Positions 21,939 through 28,203 of a DNA stretch of 29,122 nucleotides are shown here, one piece after another. The DNA lies in the IMG/VR virus record IMGVR_UViG_3300042876_000280, positions 1 to 29,122 of that record. One strand, given 5' to 3'. Source of the stretch: a virus. Position 1 is the first letter of the stretch. Each line of letters starts with the position of its first letter. The position numbers and the translations under genes were made by a program. The notes beneath the pieces are model-generated. The model saw only the letters and a program-made list of their open reading frames with translations, was not told the DNA's origin and ran no database searches.

Positions 21939-22748
21939 TCAGTAGTCGCCGGCGTCCGCGTCTCTGGGAACCGAGATCGCCGGCCCTTCGGACACGGCTG
22001 AACGTCCACTGGCCAGCCCGTAGAACGCGCCGGCGCCGTGCCCCATGCGTCGCAGCTTTCCGTTTGTGGCCAAGTCGAGGCAGCGCACGCGCAGATCGGT
22101 CCGTTTGCTGTCCTGCTCCTGCCGGTTGGCGTCGCTGATCTGCTCGGGGTGATGCTTCTCCATCCAACCGATGAGCTCGTTGACCGTCCACGTGCTGCTG
22201 GCTCCGCGTAGGGCCGCGTATTCGAGGATGGAAGCAATCTGCGGGGACTGCTTCGCCCCGTTCTGGAATCCGCCTGGGGGCCGCTCGGCAGGTTTCGGAG
22301 GCTCCGGTGCCTCGACCGATGGTTCGGCGGGCTCGTAGGTCGCCCAGCCGGCGCTGCGCAGGACGCCCTTGCGCTTGCCGATCGACAAGTATGTCCCTGC
22401 GATCTTCCGAGGTAACCCAAAGTGTTCGGCTGCGTCCTCCACTTTGGTGGTCGGCCTGGCTGCGGCCCACTGGATCACCGAGTCCTGGATTTCACCCCGG
22501 CCGCCGCTGGGTTTCGTGGCAGGTTCGGGCTTGCTCCGCTTCGGCTTCGGGACCGTGCTGCGCTTGGTGGCCTTCGGGTCCGGCTTGGGCGCTGGGGTCA
22601 CCGACTTGTCGTTCCACCGCTTGACCGCAAGTCCGGCGGTTCCGTTGGCCAGCTCGATCATCTGGCTGACGCGATCCAGTTCGATCGCCAGCTGTTCGCG
22701 TTTCTGTTGGAGCAGCTCAACAAGTTCAGAGTAATTCGGGAGTGACAT
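21939..22748 (-). CDS. Unknown protein with two winged-helix-like segments
   Basis: A 269-residue protein starting MSLPNYSELVELLQQKREQL. The N-terminal 55 residues are a coiled coil (LVELLQQKREQLAIELDRVS), as in H-NS-like oligomerisers. A basic Lys/Pro linker (about 55-85) follows. A winged helix is likely at about 85-135 (VIQWAAARPTTKVEDAAEHF, RKIAGTYLSIGKRKGVLRS) and a second one at about 170-250 (ILEYAALRGASSTWTVNELI through GAGAFYGLA). The layout suggests a DNA-binding nucleoid-like or regulatory protein. Its start lies inside the 3' end of the resolvase gene. Confidence 0.7.
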   Translation of the reverse strand: MSLPNYSELVELLQQKREQLAIELDRVSQMIELANGTAGLAVKRWNDKSVTPAPKPDPKATKRSTVPKPKRSKPEPATKPSGGRGEIQDSVIQWAAARPTTKVEDAAEHFGLPRKIAGTYLSIGKRKGVLRSAGWATYEPAEPSVEAPEPPKPAERPPGGFQNGAKQSPQIASILEYAALRGASSTWTVNELIGWMEKHHPEQISDANRQEQDSKRTDLRVRCLDLATNGKLRRMGHGAGAFYGLASGRSAVSEGPAISVPRDADAGDY

Positions 22749-23217
22749 GGGCTTGGTTGGTTGTTGGGTCGTTCAAATCGTTTCCGGCGGCAGGCTGAAC
22801 AGTCACGTCGACCCCTGGGGTCGCGCTGTAGATCTTTTCGAGAATCTCGACGCAGATGATCGCGTCATCCTTCCACACGATCCCGGTCAATGCGTCCTCT
22901 ACAGCCCGCGCCATCTTGAGCGCGTCGGGCTTGGTGGTGTGCCAAACTGGAGCGTTTTTGCGCAGTCTCCCGTCGGCGTGGAAGTGAGCCTTGGGTCGCG
23001 GGAGCTTGAATGACATCTGGACAGCCAGACCACCGATCAGTGGAGCGCCCTGATAGGCCTCCAGCGCGAATCGCTTCACGTCGCCACGCCAGTCCTTCCC
23101 GGCTTGGCCAGAGTCATCGACGATGACGGGAAACCGCATTCCAGGCCGCATGAACGCCCGCTTGCTCCCTGCGGTCTTTGGGATTCCAGGGACGAAGAAT
23201 TGGATCGTGGCGCTCAC
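22726..23217 (-). CDS. rusA: RusA-type Holliday junction resolvase
   Basis: A 163-residue protein starting with GTG (MSATIQFFVPGIPKTAGSKR); 'F.VPG.P....' with a KPDALKMARAVEDALTGIVW-KDDAI motif is the RusA signature, where Asp residues (about 98, 108, 117, 118) bind metal. It resolves branched DNA from recombination or replication. The GTG overlaps the upstream stop, and the last codons of the upstream gene encode a full Shine-Dalgarno sequence (AAGGAGGTGA). It ends inside the start of the next gene. Confidence 0.85.
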   Translation of the reverse strand: MSATIQFFVPGIPKTAGSKRAFMRPGMRFPVIVDDSGQAGKDWRGDVKRFALEAYQGAPLIGGLAVQMSFKLPRPKAHFHADGRLRKNAPVWHTTKPDALKMARAVEDALTGIVWKDDAIICVEILEKIYSATPGVDVTVQPAAGNDLNDPTTNQAHVTPELL

Positions 23218-23552
23218 GGCTTCACCTCCTTAACCGGCACCCCAATGAACGACAAATCGACAAAACAGTTTCCAAAACCGCAAGCCAGCGAGATGACACG
23301 TCGCCCGTGTTTGCGGGTAATGAATTCACCAATCTTGTGAACTGCAATTTGCCTCAAAACATCTTCGACGACTTCTTCCGGGGCCGACACAGTCTCGACC
23401 CACGGGACCGCGATGAGATCGAAGTCTCTGGCACAGCTACCGTGGACGGCCAGCGCGTAGCCGTGAGAGTGAAAGATTTGGCAAAGGTCTGGGTAAAGCG
23501 CGGCAACGTAAACCGGCGCGTAGTTGGGCTTCAATTCGGCCTTCGTTTTCAC
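23214..23552 (-). CDS. Nucleotidyltransferase-like protein
   Basis: A 112-residue protein with a GTG start overlapping the upstream stop. It has YPDLCQIFHSHGYALAVHGS then CARDFDLIAVPW, a GS...RDFDL pattern as in minimal nucleotidyltransferase folds. A helix-strand end follows (VISLACGFGNCFVDLSFIGV). Similar small proteins recur in phages next to single-strand annealing modules. The spacing between GS and DxD is shorter than in the standard motif, so activity is uncertain. It ends KEVKP, which is the Shine-Dalgarno sequence of the next gene read as protein. Confidence 0.65.
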   Translation of the reverse strand: MKTKAELKPNYAPVYVAALYPDLCQIFHSHGYALAVHGSCARDFDLIAVPWVETVSAPEEVVEDVLRQIAVHKIGEFITRKHGRRVISLACGFGNCFVDLSFIGVPVKEVKP

Positions 23553-23773
23553 GGCTTCACCTCCTTCGGCATCTCGATCCAGTGGGTGATTACCATCTCG
23601 TCAGCCGGACAGAAATCCCACCATACCCCGGAATAAAACGTCTGCCATTCATGGCCAACGAATCGGAGCGGACCGATAAACGGTTGGCCCTCTCTGCCCG
23701 ACGTGCGCCGTGTGTAGCCAATCGCCATAATCGGCGTGCCGTCCATCGGTGGCGGTGTGGTTTTCCAGCTCAC
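23549..23773 (-). CDS. Small DUF551-like phage protein, 74 aa
   Basis: A 74-residue protein with a GTG start overlapping the upstream stop. It reads SWKTTPPPMDGTPIMAIGYT and later WWDFCPADEMVITHWIEMPK, the 'W...P.P..G..v......W....dVTHWm.lP' shape of DUF551-type phage proteins. Function unknown. It ends in KEVKP, carrying the ribosome binding site for the next gene. Confidence 0.65.
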   Translation of the reverse strand: MSWKTTPPPMDGTPIMAIGYTRRTSGREGQPFIGPLRFVGHEWQTFYSGVWWDFCPADEMVITHWIEMPKEVKP

Positions 23774-23979
23774 AACCCCTCCTTTTCCACGAACCAGAGC
23801 GGAAGGGTCACAACGTGCCGTCCGTTCGGCTCTTTGGTCCTGTGCTCAATCAGCGACTTTGGAATCCAGACTTTTTCCCCGTGCATCGCTGAGCCGTCCG
23901 CGAATGCGCGAACGTATTTGATCGCATCATTGGTTTCCTCCCGATACCAGAGAGTAACCTTGATCGTTTCGGTCTTCAC
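23770..23979 (-). CDS. Unknown small phage protein, 69 aa
   Basis: A 69-residue protein with a GTG start overlapping the upstream stop. It is strand-rich: ETIKVTLWYREETNDAIKYV, then KVWIPKSLIEHRTKEPNGRH and VVTLPLWFVEKEGL. The last codons (GAGAAGGAGGGG) contain the ribosome binding site of the next gene. It was not recognised. Confidence 0.6.
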   Translation of the reverse strand: MKTETIKVTLWYREETNDAIKYVRAFADGSAMHGEKVWIPKSLIEHRTKEPNGRHVVTLPLWFVEKEGL

Positions 23980-24851
23980 GCAGCACCTCCGATTGTGATG
24001 GTTGGCCGTCCTCCACCGGTGCGGACCGTGGCCTTCATCTCGCGATGAAACGTCACGCCTGGCAGCTTCACCCCAGAATCGAGCAGCCGCTTGATCTCGA
24101 TCATGTCGAATTCAACCTTGCGAACCAGGTCAGGGCGGGCGCGGAGAAGCTCCAGTTCTCGGATCTGGTCGATGACGATCACTTCCTTAGCGATCTGTCC
24201 GGTGGCACGAATGGCTTCCGGAGGCGGCGCAATCGATGCAGACGCGGCGTTGAATGACTCCTGGGCCGCTTCCATTTTCTGGAGTGACTGCGCCTCGGCG
24301 AGCGCACGCTGGCGGTCGATCTCGCGTTGCAGCTCCGCAGCCTTCGCAGCATCCTCCGCGTTTTTGGCCGCCGCAGCAGCATCGGCGGCAGCTTTCGCTT
24401 CAGCCTCCAGCTTCAGAAGTTTCTGCCGTTCCTCATCGGCGATGCGTGCAAGCTCAAGCTGGCGCTCGCGTTCGATCTTTTGCTGCTCCAAGAGTCGCGC
24501 AGCCTCCTCGGCTTTCCGCTGCGCTTCAACCTTGGCCATGTAATCGCCGACAAGCTTGGAGATGCGCATCATCTCGGATTCAAGCGGTGCGACGAACGAC
24601 TTGGCGATCACATCGATCTTCCGGCCGAATTCCAACACCGGCTCCTTGGCGGCCTTGCGTGCCTTCTCGGTGTTGCTAATCAGTTCCTTGAGGCCACGCT
24701 GCGCTGCCACGGCCTTGTCATTGTCCTCCGGCGAGGACACGCGAGCGATCAATGCGGCCGTGTCCAGCGCGTCGGACTGCGCTTGCATCGCGGATTCGGT
24801 GATGCTGACGGACAGTGCGCCGTCGTCGCGGATGAGTAGCGCGGTGCTCAC
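23976..24851 (-). CDS. Coiled-coil early protein of recombination module
   Basis: A 291-residue protein with a GTG start overlapping the upstream stop. The N terminus (DTAALIARVSSPEDNDKAVA then LKELISNTEKARKAAKEPVL) is followed by EFGRKIDVIAKSFVAPLESE, a segment shared with recombination-module proteins of the DUF1351 kind. Residues about 105-205 are a long Ala/Glu/Lys-rich coiled coil. The C-terminal domain (ELLRARPDLVRKVEFDMIEI, SGVKLPGVTFHREMKATVRT) is globular. Such proteins accompany phage annealases; exact function unknown. Confidence 0.65.
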   Translation of the reverse strand: MSTALLIRDDGALSVSITESAMQAQSDALDTAALIARVSSPEDNDKAVAAQRGLKELISNTEKARKAAKEPVLEFGRKIDVIAKSFVAPLESEMMRISKLVGDYMAKVEAQRKAEEAARLLEQQKIERERQLELARIADEERQKLLKLEAEAKAAADAAAAAKNAEDAAKAAELQREIDRQRALAEAQSLQKMEAAQESFNAASASIAPPPEAIRATGQIAKEVIVIDQIRELELLRARPDLVRKVEFDMIEIKRLLDSGVKLPGVTFHREMKATVRTGGGRPTITIGGAA

Positions 24852-25297
24852 AGATCACCTCCGTCGTCATCGTCCCAATCCAGCTTTGCATCGTGCCGCT
24901 TTGCTGCACCGCCCAAGTCATCGAACGCTTTGCGGACTGCGGTTGTCTTACGCTCCGCAGACTTGCGCTCGCGTAACTTTTCTTCCAAGGACTCCTCGCA
25001 TCTCTTGATGTATGCCTCAGGCCCGCCGACGGGTTGCCCGTGTCGACGTTCAAACTCAGCCAAGGACATCATTTTTGTCTCCGCTATCCGTTTCGCCTCG
25101 CGACTCAGTTCCTCCTCAGTGGCGATTCCACGGATGGGCTGCAGTCCAGAAATGAGTGCTTCCACTGCCTTGATCGCTTCTGTCGCGCTTTCTCCCGCCG
25201 GGATGTCCACCGTCAGCTCATAACGGATGTGCTCGTAGTTCCCAAGGTTGTATACCCGACCGACGGAAATGCGGCTGATTCGTGTTTTGTCGCTCAC
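24848..25297 (-). CDS. Unknown early protein, 149 aa
   Basis: A 149-residue protein with a GTG start. The N-terminal half is strand-rich (ISVGRVYNLGNYEHIRYELT then VDIPAGESATEAIKAVEALI), a type seen beside phage recombination genes. The C-terminal half is charged and helical, ending in an acidic DWDDDDGGDL, reminiscent of the acidic tails of single-strand DNA-binding accessory proteins. No family name can be given with confidence. Its own end encodes GGAGGTGA for the next gene. Confidence 0.6.
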   Translation of the reverse strand: MSDKTRISRISVGRVYNLGNYEHIRYELTVDIPAGESATEAIKAVEALISGLQPIRGIATEEELSREAKRIAETKMMSLAEFERRHGQPVGGPEAYIKRCEESLEEKLRERKSAERKTTAVRKAFDDLGGAAKRHDAKLDWDDDDGGDL

Positions 25298-25875
25298 TTG
25301 GCACCTCCGATCCGGTTATCGCGCATCCACCGATAGACCTCTGAGCAGGCACGCACGTCCGCCAGCGCGTCGTGCGCCCCTTGGAATTCCGTGCCGAACG
25401 CATGTCGATAGGCCTCTTGCAGTTTCGGCCACTTGTAGTCCCCGTAATTCCCGGGAAATTTACAAATCGGAGTCATCGCGAGCATGGTGCAAAACGAATC
25501 GTAACCAACGAGCGTCCCGACGCACTGAGTAGCACGCTGGAATGCGGCACTTACTACCAGATCATCGAATGCGATGTTGTGTGCGACGCGAAGTGCGGAA
25601 AGCCGCTTGAACTCGTCAAACGCACTCAAGGCCACGTGGACCGAAACCCCATACTTGGCCGCCATTTCCGTTGTGATTCCATGAATGTTGGAGGCCTCAG
25701 ATGGGATGTCGTAACCATCGGGCTTGATGACGTAGCTAAACGATCCGCGCTCGCTCCAGTCGCATTCATCGATCAGTAATCCCGCGATCTGGACAATGTG
25801 AGGCTGATGTTTCGCGCCTGCCGGGGCTCGAAAGTCCGCCTTTCCAGTGGTCTCAGTGTCGAAGAAAAAGATCAC
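25294..25875 (-). CDS. DnaQ-type 3'-5' exonuclease (DEDDh)
   Basis: A 193-residue protein with a GTG start overlapping the annealase stop. ExoI motif FFFDTETTG (D6, E8), ExoII HNIAFDD (D104) and ExoIII AHDALADV (H168, D173) place it in the DEDDh exonuclease family (DnaQ, ExoX type). It degrades single-stranded DNA or RNA from the 3' end using two metal ions. Being directly downstream of the annealase it may supply its nuclease partner or perform end trimming. The upstream gene's last codons (GGGAGGTGCC) carry its ribosome binding site. Confidence 0.88.
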   Translation of the reverse strand: MIFFFDTETTGKADFRAPAGAKHQPHIVQIAGLLIDECDWSERGSFSYVIKPDGYDIPSEASNIHGITTEMAAKYGVSVHVALSAFDEFKRLSALRVAHNIAFDDLVVSAAFQRATQCVGTLVGYDSFCTMLAMTPICKFPGNYGDYKWPKLQEAYRHAFGTEFQGAHDALADVRACSEVYRWMRDNRIGGAK

Positions 25876-26876
25876 TTGGCACCTCCCTTGATCTGCGCCA
25901 GCTGCTCCATGATCACCTTGCTGCTGGTGCGTCCAAGAACTGCGCGAAGCAATCGCTGTGCATCGGCCGTCGGAATCTCGTCCCAGTCACCCAGCGATTC
26001 AGCATCTTTGAGGCTTCCGGACTGGTCGCACCACCGCCGGAACTCATCGAAGCCGAAACCAGACAAGCCAAGCACTCGCGCTAGCTCCGACTGCGGCGAA
26101 GCCGATGACTTCTGAGTTGCCGCCGCCGTCTCGGGCGCAAGACCAGCCTCAGACTCCTCGCGCTCGTCGCTGGTCTGAGATGCCGACGACGATTCCTCGA
26201 TGGCCGGAGCGTTGCGGACATCCACCAATTTCCCAATCGCCTCCGCGTCTGTCTTGCGGCCGGACACGTCAAGGCTGACCTCCTCGCGCATGTAGAGTCC
26301 GCCAAGCATCGTCGGGAAGGCGGACCGCAGCGCGTCGGCCTCTGCGCACTTGCAGATCATCCCGGCGGGATCAACCTGCCACTGCGCGAAGCCTTTGTTG
26401 AACCGCTCAAGCCGGATGCGGCGATGAATCGGGTGGGAGCGATTTTTGAAAAAGACCGTGGCCCATCCGCCGACGATCTTCTGGTTTGGCAGGTGAAAGT
26501 CGCCCTCCACCTCTGTCGTTTTCCCAGAGTCTTCGTCATCGAGGACGATGATGCCCGATTTCATCCCATCAAACTCCGGGTGAATCTCGGCCCGTTTGAG
26601 GAACGCCTGATGAGCCGTGATGAGCGAGAACTCGGGACCGTTTTTCCCGTCGTAGCCGATGAGGAACGCGTCCCCCTCGAACGGGTTTAGCCGCCGCGCC
26701 TGGCACATCATCATGAATTTGAGCGCGTCACGATCGGAGCATGTCTTTCCGCTCCGAGTCGGCACCGCCACTACGTTCTTGATGATCGAAACGCTCAGCT
26801 TGATGGCGTCGCTGCTGCCGTATGGGACGAAGGACATCACCTTGTCGTCGGGTCTCTGTGCGATGCTCGCGCTCAC
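25872..26876 (-). CDS. Single-strand annealing protein, Bet/RecT family
   Basis: A 334-residue protein from a GTG at 26876 with a strong GGAGG six bases before it. It has FMMMCQARRLNPFEGDAFLI then GYDGKNGPEFSLITAHQAFL, and PAGMICKCAEADALRSAFPT, which are hallmarks of phage Bet annealases. Residues about 225-270 are a Ser/Glu-rich linker and the last 60 residues a small C-terminal domain. It pairs complementary single strands in phage recombination and replication. It is the first gene of the GTG-start block. Confidence 0.9.
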   Translation of the reverse strand: MSASIAQRPDDKVMSFVPYGSSDAIKLSVSIIKNVVAVPTRSGKTCSDRDALKFMMMCQARRLNPFEGDAFLIGYDGKNGPEFSLITAHQAFLKRAEIHPEFDGMKSGIIVLDDEDSGKTTEVEGDFHLPNQKIVGGWATVFFKNRSHPIHRRIRLERFNKGFAQWQVDPAGMICKCAEADALRSAFPTMLGGLYMREEVSLDVSGRKTDAEAIGKLVDVRNAPAIEESSSASQTSDEREESEAGLAPETAAATQKSSASPQSELARVLGLSGFGFDEFRRWCDQSGSLKDAESLGDWDEIPTADAQRLLRAVLGRTSSKVIMEQLAQIKGGAK

Positions 26877-26882
26877 TGATTA

Positions 26883-26887
26883 CCTCC
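26883..26887 (-). promoter_or_regulatory. Strong Shine-Dalgarno before annealase gene
   Basis: Minus strand GGAGG, then TAATCA and the GTG start. It decides the start at 26876. It follows a CA-rich, probably unstructured leader (26888-26940) with a repeated CAACAGACA element. Confidence 0.8.
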
Positions 26888-26941
26888 ACTTGTATTCGAT
26901 TTCATTTTGTTGTATGTCTGTTGTCGTTGTCTGTTGTTTTG

Positions 26942-26970
26942 CGCCGTCCGTTCACGCGGACGGCGTTTTT
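26942..26970 (+). terminator. Rho-independent terminator on the plus strand
   Basis: Perfect 9-bp stem CGCCGTCCG / CGGACGGCG around a 6-base loop, followed by TTTTTCTT on the plus strand. On the minus strand the hairpin comes 6 bases after a stop codon and is followed by CAAAACAACAG, not by U residues. So as a terminator it faces opposite to all genes. It may also act as an mRNA stability hairpin on the minus strand. Confidence 0.7.
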
Positions 26971-26971
26971 C

Positions 26972-27253
26972 TTAAACCTCCAGCTCCGGTTGATTCGGGT
27001 CAGGGATTGGACACGTCGCAACGAGCTTGCGCTTTGTGCTCCACGCAAGCGCGGTTTCCATGCGGTCAGCGTCGATGTCCAGTGTGATAGTGAAGCCGAT
27101 TCGAAGCTTCGGCTTGGTCTCTTGCAACTGCGCTTCCTCGGCGGTCTCAGCCCACGCCTTGTTGATGTCGTCCTCCGCTTCGGAGATGAGCTGCTTGAGG
27201 TTCCCGGCCGCGAGGTTTGCGATTGCTTCGAGTTTGGTGTTGGGGGTGTTCAT
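26972..27253 (-). CDS. Unknown early protein, 93 aa
   Basis: A 93-residue protein starting MNTPNTKLEAIANLAAGNLK, from an ATG overlapping the upstream stop (ATGA). The N-terminal half is acidic and helical (QLISEAEDDINKAWAETAEE), then a strand segment (KLRIGFTITLDIDADRMETA, LAWSTKRKLVATCPIPD). The pattern is known to me from small phage early proteins but has no function assigned. It lies directly upstream of the annealase. Confidence 0.6.
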   Translation of the reverse strand: MNTPNTKLEAIANLAAGNLKQLISEAEDDINKAWAETAEEAQLQETKPKLRIGFTITLDIDADRMETALAWSTKRKLVATCPIPDPNQPELEV

Positions 27254-27699
27254 GCGATTTGTTTTTGATTGCGCTGCATCAGCGCGAGCTTGTTGGCGAG
27301 CCGTTCATGGATCGATGTATGGCGGTCGCGCTCCTCGTTTGTAAGTTTGGAAGTGTCGGTTTTCCCGGCGAACTCAACAAGGCCTCTCAGGTGCCGGAAA
27401 TGAAGTCTGGCCTTTTGAACCACCACGTCGGCGTTATGCCGAGGGTGAATGAACACGTAGCGATCACTCCCAACGCCGTCGCAGTCGAGGAAAAGGCCGT
27501 GTTTCCGCATGAAGTATTCGCGGACGGCGGAAATGTCATTGCGCAGCCACGAGTCGTTGATGTTGCGATGGAATTTTTCCGCAAACCATGAAAGCGGGAT
27601 TTCCATGCCGTCAGTAGCGCCTTTGTTTTCCAGCTCCTCACAAACCCCCTTCCAAAGCGGGAGCCGTGCGACCTGTTCATTGTTTGTGTCTGTGATCAT
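27250..27699 (-). CDS. Unknown early protein, 149 aa
   Basis: A 149-residue protein starting MITDTNNEQVARLPLWKGVC. It contains EIPLSWFAEKFHRNINDSWL then RNDISAVREYFMRKHGLFLD, a helical DNA-binding-like arrangement with a following strand (VGSDRYVFIHP), and a C-terminal helix-rich part (KLTNEERDRHTSIHERLANK). It is a candidate winged-helix regulator, not recognised further. It is the first gene downstream of the repeat/hairpin interval, with a CAAAACAAAACAC leader before the ATG. Confidence 0.6.
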   Translation of the reverse strand: MITDTNNEQVARLPLWKGVCEELENKGATDGMEIPLSWFAEKFHRNINDSWLRNDISAVREYFMRKHGLFLDCDGVGSDRYVFIHPRHNADVVVQKARLHFRHLRGLVEFAGKTDTSKLTNEERDRHTSIHERLANKLALMQRNQKQIA

Positions 27700-27730
27700 G
27701 TGTTTTGTTTTGGTTCACCGTGAAATCTTC

Positions 27731-27748
27731 GGCGGGGTTGCCCCCGCC
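27731..27748 (-). ncRNA. Hairpin 1 with GCAA (GNRA) tetraloop
   Basis: Minus strand GGCGGGG-GCAA-CCCCGCC: a perfect 7-bp stem with a GNRA tetraloop, followed at once by GAAGATTTC. No U-run follows, so it is not a standard terminator. Listed as a candidate structured RNA element of unknown function. Confidence 0.5.
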
Positions 27749-27756
27749 GTGGGGTT

Positions 27757-27846
27757 GCCTTGCCCAAGCCTCGCCCTGCCTTGCCGAGCCGTGCCTGGCC
27801 ATGCCCTGCCGCGCCTTGCCCAAGCCCCGCGCGGCCTTGCCGGGCC
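27757..27846 (-). repeat. GGCNN pentanucleotide array A
   Basis: Seventeen GCC triplets on the plus strand at an almost strict 5-bp spacing (27757, 27762, 27768, then every 5 bases to 27818, then 27824, 27834, 27839, 27844), with the two bases between varying (TT, CA, CT, GA, GT, TG, AT, GC). On the transcript this is GGCNN. Confidence 0.9.
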
Positions 27847-27861
27847 GATCCCCGAAATCTT

Positions 27862-27879
27862 CTCCCCCCGAAGGGGGAG
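27862..27879 (-). ncRNA. Hairpin 2 with UUCG tetraloop
   Basis: Minus strand CTCCCCC-TTCG-GGGGGAG: a perfect 7-bp stem closed by C(UUCG)G, an unusually stable RNA tetraloop. It is followed by AAGATTTCGGGG, sharing the GAAGATTTC tag with hairpin 1. No U-run follows. Confidence 0.5.
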
Positions 27880-27886
27880 TGTTGTT

Positions 27887-27949
27887 GCCATGCCTCGCCG
27901 CGCCGGGCCGCGCCAAGCCATGCCTCGCCATGGCTCGCCCAGCCGCGCT
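27887..27949 (-). repeat. GGCNN pentanucleotide array B
   Basis: GCC on the plus strand at 27887, 27892, 27897, 27902, 27907, 27912, 27917, 27922, 27927, 27937 and 27942, all in one 5-bp phase, with degenerate GGC/GCT units at 27932 and 27947. Intervening pairs vary (AT, TC, GC, GG, AA). Confidence 0.9.
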
Positions 27950-27960
27950 AAAAAATCCCA

Positions 27961-28203
27961 TCACCACCTCGGCCTCCCCGTGTCCTTGGCCGGTTCCTGC
28001 CCGCACTCGCGCATGAATGTCACGGCAGCGTCGCGGCTCTTGAAGTCGTAGCACTGGCCATCCTCGAACACGTGCCATCGGCCGGTCGGCTCGTGAAACG
28101 TCGGGCCAGACCAAACCGGCGGCTCAGGCGGCGGCAGCTGGTTGTCAAAAGAGCGCTGCGCGGACTTCATCGCGGCAACGTCGCGGGAGTGGGAGTCGCT
28201 CAT
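27961..28203 (-). CDS. Unknown small protein, 80 aa
   Basis: An 80-residue protein starting MSDSHSRDVAAMKSAQRSFD, from an ATG overlapping the upstream stop (ATGA). After a Pro-rich part it has GPTFHEPTGRWHVFEDGQCY then DFKSRDAAVTFMRECGQEPA, a short strand pair plus helix like AP2-type or integrase arm DNA-binding folds. That resemblance is weak. Function unknown. Confidence 0.6.
   Translation of the reverse strand: MSDSHSRDVAAMKSAQRSFDNQLPPPEPPVWSGPTFHEPTGRWHVFEDGQCYDFKSRDAAVTFMRECGQEPAKDTGRPRW

Larger units (their letters stand above)
27700..27960. other. Gene-free interval with duplicated array-hairpin-tag module
   Basis: A 261-bp gap. Read on the minus (transcribed) strand it has: T-run after the upstream stop, GGCNN array B, hairpin 2, GAAGATTTC tag, GGCNN array A, hairpin 1, GAAGATTTC tag, then a CA-rich leader to the next start. 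The two tags are 132 bp apart. Frames that run through it (27677-28114 minus) are repetitive Ala/Arg/Gly products of the pentamer and I do not call them genes. Confidence 0.85.

Noticed and set aside
27677-28114. 145-aa minus-strand frame through the GGCNN arrays (Ala/Arg/Gly/Gln repeats)
   Set aside because: The sequence is a by-product of a 5-bp repeat read in triplets, it overlaps the well-supported 80-aa gene and has no ribosome site or coupling.
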